Shown here: piece by piece, positions 1 to 7,587 of the stretch | Layout of the letters: each line of letters opens with the position of its first letter | Numbering within the stretch: the stretch's first letter is position 1 | Assembly (NCBI RefSeq): GCF_000559025.1 | Contig: NZ_JAAN01000012.1 | Coordinates: 62,001-126,000, forward strand | Reading direction: 5' to 3' | DNA: 64,000 nt | DNA from: Luteimonas huabeiensis HB2 | GTDB taxonomy: Bacteria; Pseudomonadota; Gammaproteobacteria; Xanthomonadales; Xanthomonadaceae | Translations under genes and position numbers: made by a program | The notes under the pieces: model-generated | Databases searched by the model: none | Seen by the model: the letters and a program-made list of their open reading frames with translations, nothing else | What the model was told of the DNA's origin: nothing

Positions 1-1
1 T

Positions 2-856
2 CTATCGCAATCCGATTACTCGCTCGGCTACTCGCTCAATAATATGGCGCTGGCCTGCTACGCCAAGATGGGCGGCGTTCCGTGGCTGCTCAAATCCTCG
101 CCGACGCTTTCCCATGAACTCGTCATCGGCATCGGCAGCGCGAACATCGGGCAGGAGCGCGGGGCCGATAACCAGCGGATCATGGGCATCACCACTGTCT
201 TCTCCGGCGACGGCAGCTACATCGTCTCGAACACATCCAAGGCCGTCGTGCCGGACGCCTACTGCGATGCGCTGACCTCGGTGCTCGGTGAAACCATCGA
301 GAAAATCCAGAAGCGCATGAACTGGCAGAAAGGCGACACGATCCGCCTGATCTTTCACGCGCAGGTCAAGAAATTCAACAAAGATGAGATCGCAGCCGTA
401 CGCGCCGTGATCGACAAGTACCGCGAATATCAAATCGAGTATGCCTTCGTGAAAATCTCGGAAGATCACGGGCTGCATATGTTCGACTCCGCGACGGCGG
501 GCGTGCAGAAGGGGCGGCTCGCTCCCCCACGCGGGAAAACTTTCAAACTCTCCAAGCATGAAATGTTGGTCTATCTGATCGGCCAGCGCGAATTGCGGCA
601 GGACACGGACGGGCATCCGCGCGGCGTGATCCTTGATGTTCATAAGGACTCGACTTTCAAGGACATAAAGTATCTGAGCGCGCAGCTCTACAGCTTCGCC
701 TCGCATTCCTGGCGCAGCTATTTCCCGAATCCCATGCCGGTGACGATCAGCTATTCCGACCTGATTGCCCGGAATCTCGGATGGCTCAACCAGCTTCCGG
801 GCTGGAACGACTCGGTGATGATCGGGAAGATCGGGCAATCCCAATGGTTTCTGTAG
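2..856 (+). CDS. Long prokaryotic Argonaute, PIWI domain (5' end outside window)
   Basis: This is an open frame entering from the left edge, so only the C-terminal 284 residues are visible. It reads as the second half of a MID-PIWI Argonaute: the conserved segment just before PIWI strand 1 (GGVPWLL), strand 1 with ELVIGIGSANIG, a following strand with FSGDGSYIV, a helix, and the RLIFHAQVKKFNKDEI block. In catalytic Argonautes the VIGI strand carries the first DEDX aspartate, but here the position is glycine (GIGSA). The acidic residue expected after the IFH block is also absent. It is therefore probably a nuclease-dead guide-binding protein of the long-B type, which is known to work with a separate effector. 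The stop overlaps the start of the downstream nuclease gene by 13 nt. The N, PAZ and MID domains cannot be checked because they lie outside the window. Confidence 0.85.
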   Translation, partial: LSQSDYSLGYSLNNMALACYAKMGGVPWLLKSSPTLSHELVIGIGSANIGQERGADNQRIMGITTVFSGDGSYIVSNTSKAVVPDAYCDALTSVLGETIEKIQKRMNWQKGDTIRLIFHAQVKKFNKDEIAAVRAVIDKYREYQIEYAFVKISEDHGLHMFDSATAGVQKGRLAPPRGKTFKLSKHEMLVYLIGQRELRQDTDGHPRGVILDVHKDSTFKDIKYLSAQLYSFASHSWRSYFPNPMPVTISYSDLIARNLGWLNQLPGWNDSVMIGKIGQSQWFL

Positions 857-2001
857 AAAAAGACAATGCGTACCAGTTGCGCGAACACCTGCACCGCAAG
901 GTTGTTGAGAGTGCGCACGCTGATCCGTTCAAAGCCTGCTTTCTGCATTTCTTAGGATTGTCGAAGGACGCCCCATCATCCTTCGACTTTCCGGCGCTCT
1001 CCTTGTATCACCGCTGCGCGATTTCGGGCCTCGGCGTTCTGAACGAAACCGTCTCCAGCCCGGATGTATCGCGCCTGCTCGGGCAGGCCGCAAAGATCGA
1101 CTCCACGCCGCGCCCATGGGTCTCGGACGTATTCGGTGTCATGGCCGTGAAATGGCTGGTCGGTCGAATGAACGATGCGCGTATCGCCCGCGAGTTCGAG
1201 AATTGGATATCCGGTTTCCTTGCGCAGCAGGCGGGCGGTGACCATCTCAATCTCTTCGAGAAAGATATCGCGGCGTATGTCCTCAGCGGCGAATCCTCCA
1301 TCTATGCCGGCGCGTGCGTACCGCTCTTTCTTCACTACCGGACGATACGGCGGATCGACGATCACCAGAACCGCATGGCCCTGATCGGCCGTTTCATGGG
1401 CGAGTTCCGGGCGCAGGCGCAAGGCGGCGCATCAACGGCGCTCTTGAGTTTGATGGTTTACGTTTTCGACCAAGTTAATCAGGACGTGGCTGCCGTGCCG
1501 CCAAAAGGCTGGAGTCTCGATGATCTCTTGGAGTTTCTGGAGCATATCCCTGTTGGCCTCAAACGATGGACGTGGGAGGATGCAGGCCGCACCAGGGGCG
1601 CGGAGCCCGTCAAGTGGCCGGTAGAGAACGAATACCACGTCCAGAATCTTCTCTATTTCCTGCTCGGACCGATCTTCAATGACATCGCAGACGAAGTGAA
1701 CCTCCAGCCCGTCGGACAGAAGAATCCGCGCATTGATCTTTACCTGCCCTCGCTCCACACGATCATTGAGGTCAAATACCGGAAGGACGTGAAGAAGTCC
1801 TTCCAAGCGCTTATCGGCGAGATTGCCGAAGACGCTTCGCTTTATCGCGCCGACGCGAAATACAAGGACGCACGGATCGTCAGTATCCTGTGGGACTGCA
1901 CGCGCGCGACACAAGAACATGCCAAATTCAAGGAAGGTGTCTTAAAGATCGACGGAATTGATGGGTGTGTAGTAACTAACGCGCCCTCAACTATGAACTA
2001 G
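844..2001 (+). CDS. pAgo-associated PD-(D/E)XK nuclease effector (bAgaN-like)
   Basis: A 385-residue protein starting at the ATG inside the end of the Argonaute gene, a 13-nt overlap that implies translational coupling. The first two thirds are predicted largely helical and I recognise no family there. The C-terminal third holds a restriction-endonuclease fold signature: D298 in RIDLYLP, then E309-V-K311, giving the D-x10-E-x-K spacing of PD-(D/E)XK enzymes, followed by a helix containing QALIGEI. In long-B pAgo systems the inactive Argonaute uses a guide to sense invading DNA and activates a neighbouring nuclease that degrades cell DNA. The gene order, the coupling and the fold all fit that. 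An in-frame ATG at 781 exists but lies deeper in the Argonaute gene and has no better ribosome site. Confidence 0.8.
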   Translation: MVSVEKDNAYQLREHLHRKVVESAHADPFKACFLHFLGLSKDAPSSFDFPALSLYHRCAISGLGVLNETVSSPDVSRLLGQAAKIDSTPRPWVSDVFGVMAVKWLVGRMNDARIAREFENWISGFLAQQAGGDHLNLFEKDIAAYVLSGESSIYAGACVPLFLHYRTIRRIDDHQNRMALIGRFMGEFRAQAQGGASTALLSLMVYVFDQVNQDVAAVPPKGWSLDDLLEFLEHIPVGLKRWTWEDAGRTRGAEPVKWPVENEYHVQNLLYFLLGPIFNDIADEVNLQPVGQKNPRIDLYLPSLHTIIEVKYRKDVKKSFQALIGEIAEDASLYRADAKYKDARIVSILWDCTRATQEHAKFKEGVLKIDGIDGCVVTNAPSTMN

Positions 2002-2103
2002 CGAAATTCAGGTTCTTGACGACACGGGGTCGCGAGCTTCGACACGTTTGCTTTGATCTTTGTGAAATGTGTGCAGCAAAATTGCTGCCGCTTTTTTTGA
2101 GGT

Positions 2104-2135
2104 GCAGAAAGGCCCCAGCTTGGTGCGCCGGGGCC
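2104..2135 (-). terminator. Intrinsic terminator after ParB gene
   Basis: Arms GGCCCC (2111-2116) and GGGGCC (2130-2135) form a hairpin. Read on the minus strand it is followed by TTTCTGC, just downstream of the ParB stop. The T-run is short, so efficiency may be moderate. Confidence 0.5.
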
Positions 2136-2146
2136 ATGTTACGGAA

Positions 2147-4002
2147 TCACGCGGCCAGCGCCTCGGCGGGTTCATCCGCCATTGCCTCGTCATCCTCCGG
2201 GGCGTCCTGCTCCTGCGTTTCCTGCGGCGCAGCTTCCGGGCCTTCGGTCTTGAAGATGGCGGGCATCCAGCCCGTACCATCGGCCAGCCGTTCCGCCTCG
2301 CTGGCAATGTCGGCCTTCTTCAACTTCGCCAGCCGGGCAGCGTGCGACGGTGCGAACGCGCCCACGGCTTCCAGAATCGCGGCCTTCGGCACATGCTGGA
2401 AATACCCGTCTGCGGTGGGCCGCCACCATGCGGCCATGTCCAGCCCCACGGCCTGCGCCAGTTCCGCGCCCGGCTGGTGCGCCGTGGCGCGAGGCGTCAC
2501 CACGTCCACGGTCGCCGCCACGCATACCGCCAGCAGCCGCACCAGTTCGCCTTGCTCCATCGCCAGCAGCGCGGCGAACAGTTCGGCGCTGTCCTGCGGC
2601 AGCGCTTCGCCCGCGACCTGCTGCAACTCGCGCAGGGCGACGGCGGCGGGCGATTCGGGCCAGTCGGGGGCCATGCCTTCCAGCCGGTCTTGCACTTTCA
2701 GGCTCACGCCCAGCGGCAAGTCGTGGCCGTAGTGGTTGTCCTGCAAGATGCTCTGCACCATGCCATGCACCAGCGGGCCTTGGGCTGCTCGGCGTCCTCG
2801 CCTTCGTCGTCGTTCCCGGCTTCGCCTTCCGCGCTGCCGAAACCCTGCCGCAAGCGTTCCAGCGTGCGCAGCGCCTTGGCTTCTGCCTCGCGCAGCAGCC
2901 CGCGATGAATCACGGCTTCGCCGCTGCGGTCGAGGGTGACGATGGCACCGGCCACGGCGCGCACGTCCGGGGCGTAGCCCTGCAAGGCTTCCTCCACGGC
3001 TTGCAGTTCCCCGGCAACCTGTTCGCGGCACGGTTCCAGCGCTTCGGTCTTCGGTTCGCGGCGCTGGCGCGGTGCGTTCTGGAACGCCTGCCGCTCGGCA
3101 TAGCTCATGTGCGGCACGGCTTCCACCCACGCCCAACCCTCGGCGCGGATGCCATCGGCCAGCGCATCCAGCTTGCCGCGCACCAGCGTTTCCAGCAGCG
3201 CGGCATCGGTCAGGTAGGTTCCGGCATCGCCTTCCGCGAACAGGTCGCGGCGGATGCCGCCGCCTGCCTGCGTGTAGGCGTCCAGCCCGGCGAAGCGCAC
3301 CAGCGGATGCGTGGCGTCGATTTCGCGTTCGGTCAGGCGTTCGCGCAGCGTGGATGCGCCACGCTGCCATTCGGGCGCACCGTAGAACGCGCTTTCCTGC
3401 GCGGCGTGGTCGTCGGTGATGGTCAGGGCCATCAACTGTTCCAGCGTGACGGCTCCGTCCCGGTAGTCGGCCAGCAGGCGCGGCGAGACGTCGGCGAGTT
3501 TGAGACGGCGCTGCACCACCAGCGGGGTCACGCCGAAGTCGGCGGCAATGTCTTCGATGGGGCGGCCTTCCTTGACCAGCGCGGCGAACGCCTCGAACTG
3601 GTCGGCCGGGTGCATCTGCTCGCGCAGCAGGTTTTCCGCGAGGCTGACGGTACGGGCCGAAGCGTCCGGCACCAGCAGGCAAGGCACCTCAAAGTCGGCG
3701 GCGATGCGCTTCTTCTTCGCCAGCAGCTTCAATGCGGTCAGTCGGCGGTCGCCGGCCACCACTTCGTATTGCTCACCATCGGCGGACAGGATGACAACGA
3801 GGTTTTGCAGCAGACCGATGCGGGCGATGCTCGCGGCCAGTTCGGGAATGGACAGGCGCGGGGTCTTGCGTGCGTTGCGCTTGGAGCGGCGCGGCAGCAA
3901 CTGCGAGAGCGGAACCAAAATCAGGTTCTTGGTCGGGTCGGCCACTTCCAGCGGCGCGGCGGTTTCGATGGCGCGGGTTTCGATTTGGGTAACGGCGTTC
4001 AT
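2147..4002 (-). pseudogene. parB: ParB/Spo0J-family partition protein, frameshifted
   Basis: The N-terminal frame encodes a ParB nuclease-fold domain (about residues 30-140, with GDRRLTALKLL and AENLLREQMHP), then a helix-turn-helix with DIAADFGVTPLVVQRRL. It is intact from the ATG at 4002 (GGAG 8 nt upstream) to about 2780. The C-terminal homologous region continues in another frame (GPLVHGMVQ onward) to 2147. Restoring one G in the AAGGCCCGC stretch on the coding strand (about 2775-2781) would give a continuous 618-residue protein, since 1,856 nt plus one is divisible by three. The break is therefore a single-base deletion or a homopolymer sequencing error. ParB-like proteins of such elements bind DNA and help maintain the excised form. 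The N-terminal product may still bind DNA. Confidence 0.8.
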
Positions 4003-4043
4003 GGTGATAACTCCTTGCGGTTAGGGATGCAGCAGCGAGAGAA

Positions 4044-4073
4044 GCGGCAAGGGCTGCTGCCTGCCCCTGCCGC
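4044..4073 (-). terminator. Hairpin between DUF932 gene and parB
   Basis: Arms 4044-4054 and 4063-4073 pair over 11 bp with one mismatch around an 8-nt loop. On the minus strand it is followed by TTCTCTC. It lies 9 nt past the DUF932 stop and upstream of the parB ribosome site, so it may attenuate read-through or end the DUF932 transcript. Confidence 0.4.
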
Positions 4074-4081
4074 GTGGGGAT

Positions 4082-4909
4082 TCAGGCTTTCAACTGGCGC
4101 ATGCCATCGGCCAGCAGCCAAAGCGCACGATTGAGGCGGATGTTTTGGTCGATGCCCTGCACCGGGCGGGTTTGCTGGCGGCGTCCGTTGGCGCTGCGCC
4201 CGCGCAGGCCGCCTTGGGTCAGGTTCTCTTGCGTGCGGTTGAACACGCTCCACAAGTCCGGGCGGCGGTCGTCGAAGCGGCGCGGCATCAGGATTTGCGA
4301 TTCCGTGACGGGCGCGGGCTTGTCGGGGTCGTCGTATTTGAGGGCCAGCGCGGCGCGGGCGAACACTTCGGATTCGCCATCGTTCAAGGTGATGGCGCGC
4401 ATGGAATCGCGGGATTCCTGCACGCGGTTGAAGCCGCGCAAGACTTCGTAAGCGCCTTCGATGACGGAACCGGCCACGTCGCCTTTGTGGGGTACGCGAA
4501 CATCGGCCACGGTGTCGCCGCAGACAAGGCCATTGCTGCACACGAACCGGAACATCCCGGCCAGCATCTGATAGCTGCTGGTGCCGTCATGCGAGTTCAG
4601 CAGGACGATTTCATTGGCTTCCGCGCCGTTGATCTGGCTGGCGTGGCGCAGGCGCAGCATGTGTTTGGTGTAGTCGCGGCGGTCGTCGTGGCGCACGCGG
4701 GTTTGCGCGGCCATGAAGGGTTCAAACCCTTCCTTGCGCAGTTCCGCCAGCACGGCGGCGGTCGGGATATAGGCGTACCGCTCGGAACGGCTTTCATGCG
4801 GGGCGTCCGCGAAGATGGATGGCGCGACCTTGCGGATTTGATCGTCGGACAGCGGGTAATCGCTGCGCAGCGACGGGGAACGGGAAGCGAATCGGGATGC
4901 GAGTTGCAT
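4082..4909 (-). CDS. DUF932 / TIGR03299-type phage-plasmid protein
   Basis: A 275-residue protein of the DUF932 family found on phages, plasmids and ICEs. Its biochemical role is unproven. Family-like features seen are the YAYIPTAAVLAEL segment, the TRVRHDDRRDYTKHMLRLR block and the NSHDGTSSYQMLAGMFRFVCSNGLV core. I chose the ATG at 4909 because AGGAG lies 7 nt upstream of it. An earlier in-frame ATG at 4951 lacks such a site and would add 14 unconserved residues. It stands between the small Cys-motif gene and parB, as in Tn4371-like elements, and has a long, structured leader of its own. Confidence 0.85.
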   Translation of the reverse strand: MQLASRFASRSPSLRSDYPLSDDQIRKVAPSIFADAPHESRSERYAYIPTAAVLAELRKEGFEPFMAAQTRVRHDDRRDYTKHMLRLRHASQINGAEANEIVLLNSHDGTSSYQMLAGMFRFVCSNGLVCGDTVADVRVPHKGDVAGSVIEGAYEVLRGFNRVQESRDSMRAITLNDGESEVFARAALALKYDDPDKPAPVTESQILMPRRFDDRRPDLWSVFNRTQENLTQGGLRGRSANGRRQQTRPVQGIDQNIRLNRALWLLADGMRQLKA

Positions 4910-5264
4910 TGCATTTCTCCTGACGAAAAGGGTTTGCTGTTCAAACCGCACACCGGATTCCTAGATTCGGAGCCCAGCCTTTCGGCTGTTCGGTGCGGTT
5001 GGCACGAGGAACCCGGTTGGCCCTGTTGCCACCGTCTTTCCTGAGTTCATCGCCCGCGACGGTCAGGAGCCCACGGACGTGGGCCGTCAAGGAGGAAAGC
5101 GGCAGGTAGGTGCGGCCCGCAGGCGCAGCCGAGGACACGGCCTGGCGCGCCTTGATGGCACGCGGACACGGGCTACAGTCGCGGACAAGGTGATGGAGTC
5201 AGGAAAGACGGCTGGACATGGCAACGGCCGTCCCTGTGTGCTGAACCGCACGGCAAGCGCAAGC

Positions 5265-5380
5265 GCGCAGGCCCGAAGCTGGAAGCCGGGCCGTAGGCGT
5301 CAGCCGAGCGGAGCGAGGGAACGATGGAAGCCCGAAGGGGGCGAGACGCCGCAGGCGGCTCGATGCGAAGCACGACAGCG
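5265..5380 (-). repeat. Repeat block B, copy 1
   Basis: A block of about 116 bp that recurs at 7056-7172 with high identity. Both share GCGCAGGCCCG, GGCGTCAGCCGAGC, GAGGGAACGATGGAAGCCC and GCACGACAGC. Near its start it holds a GGCCCG/CGGGCC stem. It is in the 5' region of the DUF932 gene on the minus strand. Confidence 0.75.
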
Positions 5381-5622
5381 CGACCGGCCATGTTTCTTGG
5401 CCGGGGACGCCCATGCAGTCGTGGAGATGCAGCGCGGATCTACTGTGGTGGACAAGCAGCCTTTGCGGCATCGGTATTGCCGCGCCGGCGCAGCCGGGGC
5501 GGCGGTGTTGCAGGGGCGCCAAGCGAAGCGCGGCGGGGATGTGCCGCTGGCACTTCCCCTGGAGTGCAAGCGCCAGCGCGCAGCGCCGCAGGCGCGAAGT
5601 CATTGGCACCAGGGCGCAGCAG

Positions 5623-5656
5623 AAAAAAGGTGCGCCGCCCCGCAGGGCAGCGCACC
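5623..5656 (-). terminator. Intrinsic terminator after the small Cys-motif gene
   Basis: Arms GGTGCGC (5629-5635) and GCGCACC (5650-5656) are perfectly paired. On the minus strand the stem is followed by a run of six T (complement of 5623-5628). It lies 19 nt beyond the stop of the gene at 5675. Confidence 0.75.
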
Positions 5657-5674
5657 GGATGGCACTAGGTGCGA

Positions 5675-6061
5675 TCAGGTCGCCGTCATCGTCTGCAACT
5701 GCTCGATTACGCCGGGTTCGACGAAGACGCACGGTTGGTCGGCCGCGATCGGCACGTTGAACACCTGTGCGAAGGCTTCGCGCTTGAGGTGCGCCAGGCG
5801 GCCCGTCCGGTACGCCTGTTCGGGCTTCACGCGGCCACCGCCCGCTGGCGAGCCGCTGCGCTGCGGGTCACACTCGACCAGGGCGACAAAGCCATCGTCG
5901 GACAGCTTCTGATGTTCGGGGCACAAGCCCCAGCCGGTTGCCGTGTGGCGCTCCATGCTCGCGCGCAGGCGGCGATCCAGCAGGATGGCGCCGGTGTCGA
6001 AGCGAGTACCGCAGACAAGGCAAACGTGTTGTTCAAGCGAAACGTGCGATTTGTCGTTCAT
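5675..6061 (-). CDS. Conserved ICE protein with Cys-x2-Cys metal-site-like motif
   Basis: A 128-residue soluble protein. C14-x2-C17 near the N-terminus plus C47-P-E-H50 suggest a small zinc-binding knuckle (CLVCGTRFDTG and LCPEHQ). The rest has no domain I can name. Similar proteins occur next to radC and DUF932 genes on ICEs and plasmids and have no established function. The ATG at 6061 has GGAG with a 6-nt spacer. The gene sits behind a copy of repeat block A and ends at a strong terminator, so it appears to be its own transcription unit. DNA binding or an anti-restriction role would fit the setting but is only a guess. Confidence 0.7.
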   Translation of the reverse strand: MNDKSHVSLEQHVCLVCGTRFDTGAILLDRRLRASMERHTATGWGLCPEHQKLSDDGFVALVECDPQRSGSPAGGGRVKPEQAYRTGRLAHLKREAFAQVFNVPIAADQPCVFVEPGVIEQLQTMTAT

Positions 6062-6067
6062 GACGAT

Positions 6068-6226
6068 CTCCGGTTGCTCGGGCGGAATTGCCCGGAACCG
6101 TCGTCAGCACGGCGCAGCGCAAGCAGTCAGGGGTCGCAGACGGCCGCCAGGACGCAAGCGCGCAAGGCGCGTGCAGCCTTTGACGGCGAGAACGCCGTGA
6201 TACGGTGGAGGGACACAGCAGGACCG
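6068..6226 (-). ncRNA. Structured leader, repeat block A copy 1 (radC RNA motif candidate)
   Basis: About 158 nt immediately upstream of the start at 6061, nearly the same as 6858-7014 upstream of radC. It contains a GGGC/GCCC hairpin around GGAATT and a perfect ACGGCG/CGCCGT hairpin at 6183-6198 whose minus-strand loop is UUCU. The Rfam radC RNA motif is known to lie in leaders of radC, integrase and anti-restriction genes of mobile elements. Assignment to that family is inferred from position and structure, not from a covariance search. Confidence 0.5.
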
Positions 6227-6315
6227 CCCCCAACGAGACACACCCACACCTGCCTTTGGCAAGTGCGCAGCACGCGCAGTCCCGCGAGGGGCGGAGCTGC
6301 GCCACCGGGCGCAGC

Positions 6316-6336
6316 AAAAAGGGGGCCGAAGCCCCC
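6316..6336 (-). terminator. Intrinsic terminator after radC
   Basis: Perfect GGGGGC/GCCCCC stem (6321-6326, 6331-6336). On the minus strand the loop is UUCG and five T follow. It lies 5 nt after the radC stop. Confidence 0.85.
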
Positions 6337-6340
6337 TCGA

Positions 6341-6850
6341 TCAGATCAAGCCACGTTCGGCGAAAGACGTGGTGGTGCCGCCCGCCACGATGATGTGATC
6401 CAACGTGCGAACGTCCACCAGCGCCAACGCCTGCCGAAGCTGCGAGGTCATTGCCCTGTCGGCCGCGCTCGGCTCGGGGTTCCCGCTCGGGTGATTGTGC
6501 GAAATGATGACCGCCGCCGCGTTGAGCCGCAGCGCCTCCTTGACCACTTCGCGCGGATGAACCTCCGCGCTGTCGATCGTGCCGCGGAACATCTCGGCAT
6601 AGTCGATCAGCCGATGGCGCGTATCGAGGAACAGCACCGCGAAGACTTCGTGCTCGAAACCGGCCAGCTTGGCGCGCAAGTAGTCCTTGACCGCCGCCGG
6701 CGAAGTGAACTCGTCACCGCGCTGCATCTTCTGGTCAATGACCTGGCGCGCGGCTTCGAGAATCTGGTCGGCCGATGCCTGACGGTAGCGCCCGTGCGAG
6801 TCACGCAGCATCAGCGGGGAATCGAAGGAAGGAATGGACAGTTGCGACAT
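6341..6850 (-). CDS. radC: RadC-family JAB1/MPN protein
   Basis: A 169-residue protein with the MPN/JAB metal-site motif SHNHPSGNPEPSAAD (H-x-H-P-S-G-x4-S-x2-D), the family hallmark, located in the C-terminal half after FRGTIDSAEVHPREVV. It lacks the N-terminal helix-hairpin-helix of longer chromosomal RadC proteins, as is usual for the short element-borne forms. The family name reflects an old link to DNA repair that has not been upheld; in mobile elements the role is unknown. It is a single-gene unit with a repeat-A leader upstream and a strong terminator downstream. Confidence 0.9.
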   Translation of the reverse strand: MSQLSIPSFDSPLMLRDSHGRYRQASADQILEAARQVIDQKMQRGDEFTSPAAVKDYLRAKLAGFEHEVFAVLFLDTRHRLIDYAEMFRGTIDSAEVHPREVVKEALRLNAAAVIISHNHPSGNPEPSAADRAMTSQLRQALALVDVRTLDHIIVAGGTTTSFAERGLI

Positions 6851-6857
6851 GATCGTG

Positions 6858-7014
6858 CTCCGGTTGCTCGGGCGGAATTGCCCGGAACCGTCGCCAGCAC
6901 GGCGCAGCGCAAGCCGTCACAGGGGCGAAGACGGCCACGGCCGCAAGCGTGCGAGCACGCGCAGCCCTTTACGGCGAGAACGCCGTGGTAGGGTGAAAGG
7001 GAACAGCAAGACCG
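6858..7014 (-). ncRNA. Structured leader, repeat block A copy 2 (radC RNA motif candidate)
   Basis: Directly upstream of the radC start. It matches copy 1 closely over the first 55 nt and again around the ACGGCG/CGCCGT hairpin (6971-6986); the middle is diverged and GC-rich. On the minus strand the hairpin is followed by AAGGGCTGC. Position before a radC gene on a mobile element is the classic setting of the radC RNA motif. Confidence 0.55.
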
Positions 7015-7055
7015 TCTAACCCCGCCCACACATGCCCGCATTCGGCAAGCGGAGC

Positions 7056-7172
7056 GCGCAGGCCCGGATCAACGAGCCGGGCCGGAGGCGTCAGCCGAGC
7101 AAGGCGAGGGAACGATGGAAGCCCGGATGGGGCAAGACTCGCGCAGCGAGGCTCGATGCGCAGCACGACAGC
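7056..7172 (-). repeat. Repeat block B, copy 2
   Basis: Second copy of the block at 5265-5380. The stem GGCCCGG/CCGGGCC at its left end is perfect here. It lies 5' of repeat A in the radC leader and runs up to the direct repeat that borders the ars/chr cargo. Confidence 0.75.
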
Positions 7173-7173
7173 A

Positions 7174-7195
7174 CGACGGCGGCACGCCGGGACGC
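7174..7195. repeat. Left direct repeat bordering the ars/chr cargo
   Basis: The 22-nt sequence here, ending in GGCACGCCGGGACGC, recurs at 11,643-11,664 with one mismatch (G for A at the sixth base). The two copies bracket the whole metal-resistance operon, which points to cargo insertion or exchange at this point of the element. Confidence 0.65.
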
Positions 7196-7219
7196 CATGA
7201 GCCTCTGTGTGTTACTCGC

Positions 7220-7257
7220 TTGCACATTGATTCAATAAATGTTGTATTATCGAATCA
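7220..7257 (+). promoter_or_regulatory. ars operon promoter and ArsR operator
   Basis: A local AT-rich island. A -10-like TATTAT lies at 7245-7250 and a possible -35 TTGCAC at 7220-7225 (19-nt spacing). An inverted repeat TGATTC ... GAATCA (7228-7233 and 7252-7257) spans the -10, as expected for an ArsR operator that blocks polymerase. The distance from the -10 to the ATG at 7257 is only 6 nt, so the mRNA may be leaderless. Confidence 0.6.
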
Positions 7258-7583
7258 TGAATGAAGATCAAGCCGTTTCCGCCCTCGGCGCCTTGGCTCA
7301 CACCCAGCGGCTGCGCGTATTCCGCGCCCTGGTGGTCGCCGGCCCCGAAGGACTGACGCCCAGCGTCCTTGCCGACCAGCTCGCCGTGGCCCGTAACTCC
7401 CTGTCCTTCCACTTGAAGGAATTGGCCCATGCCGGCCTCGTCACCATCGAGCAGCAGGGCCGCAATCTGATCTACCGCGCCGACTTCGCCCGGATGAACG
7501 GTTTGCTCGGCTACATGACCGAGCACTGCTGCCAAGGCGGTGTCTGCGAGGTTTCCGACACGACCACCCCCTGCGACTGCTGA
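7257..7583 (+). CDS. arsR: ArsR/SmtB arsenite-responsive repressor
   Basis: A 108-residue winged-helix repressor (HTH about residues 35-60, with SVLADQLAVARNSLSFHL). The arsenite site appears to be the C-terminal cysteine group C91-C92-x4-C97 plus C106 and C108. This resembles the C-terminal site of the Acidithiobacillus-type ArsR rather than the CVC site in the recognition helix of E. coli ArsR. The ATG at 7257 was chosen over one at 7239 because the latter lies within the -10/operator. It heads a tightly packed operon and should release its own operator on binding As(III). Confidence 0.92.
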   Translation: MNEDQAVSALGALAHTQRLRVFRALVVAGPEGLTPSVLADQLAVARNSLSFHLKELAHAGLVTIEQQGRNLIYRADFARMNGLLGYMTEHCCQGGVCEVSDTTTPCDC

Positions 7584-7587
7584 CGCC

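Larger units (their letters stand above)
4910..5674 (-). other. Gene-free leader region upstream of the DUF932 gene
   Basis: About 765 bases without a credible gene; the open frames here lack family features and ribosome sites. It contains a perfect inverted repeat, GCCCACG/CGTGGGC, at 5069-5084, one copy of repeat block B (5265-5380), and the terminator of the upstream gene. The part next to the DUF932 start is likely a structured 5' leader. Confidence 0.5.

Noticed and set aside
2-844. Long minus-strand open frame antiparallel to the Argonaute gene
   Set aside because: It mirrors the real gene in a complementary frame and shows no family motif; the plus frame has clear PIWI signatures.
5079-7020. 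Plus-strand open frames across the ICE leader regions
   Set aside because: They cover repeated, hairpin-rich sequence, are Arg/Pro-rich and lack ribosome sites; the repeats explain them better.
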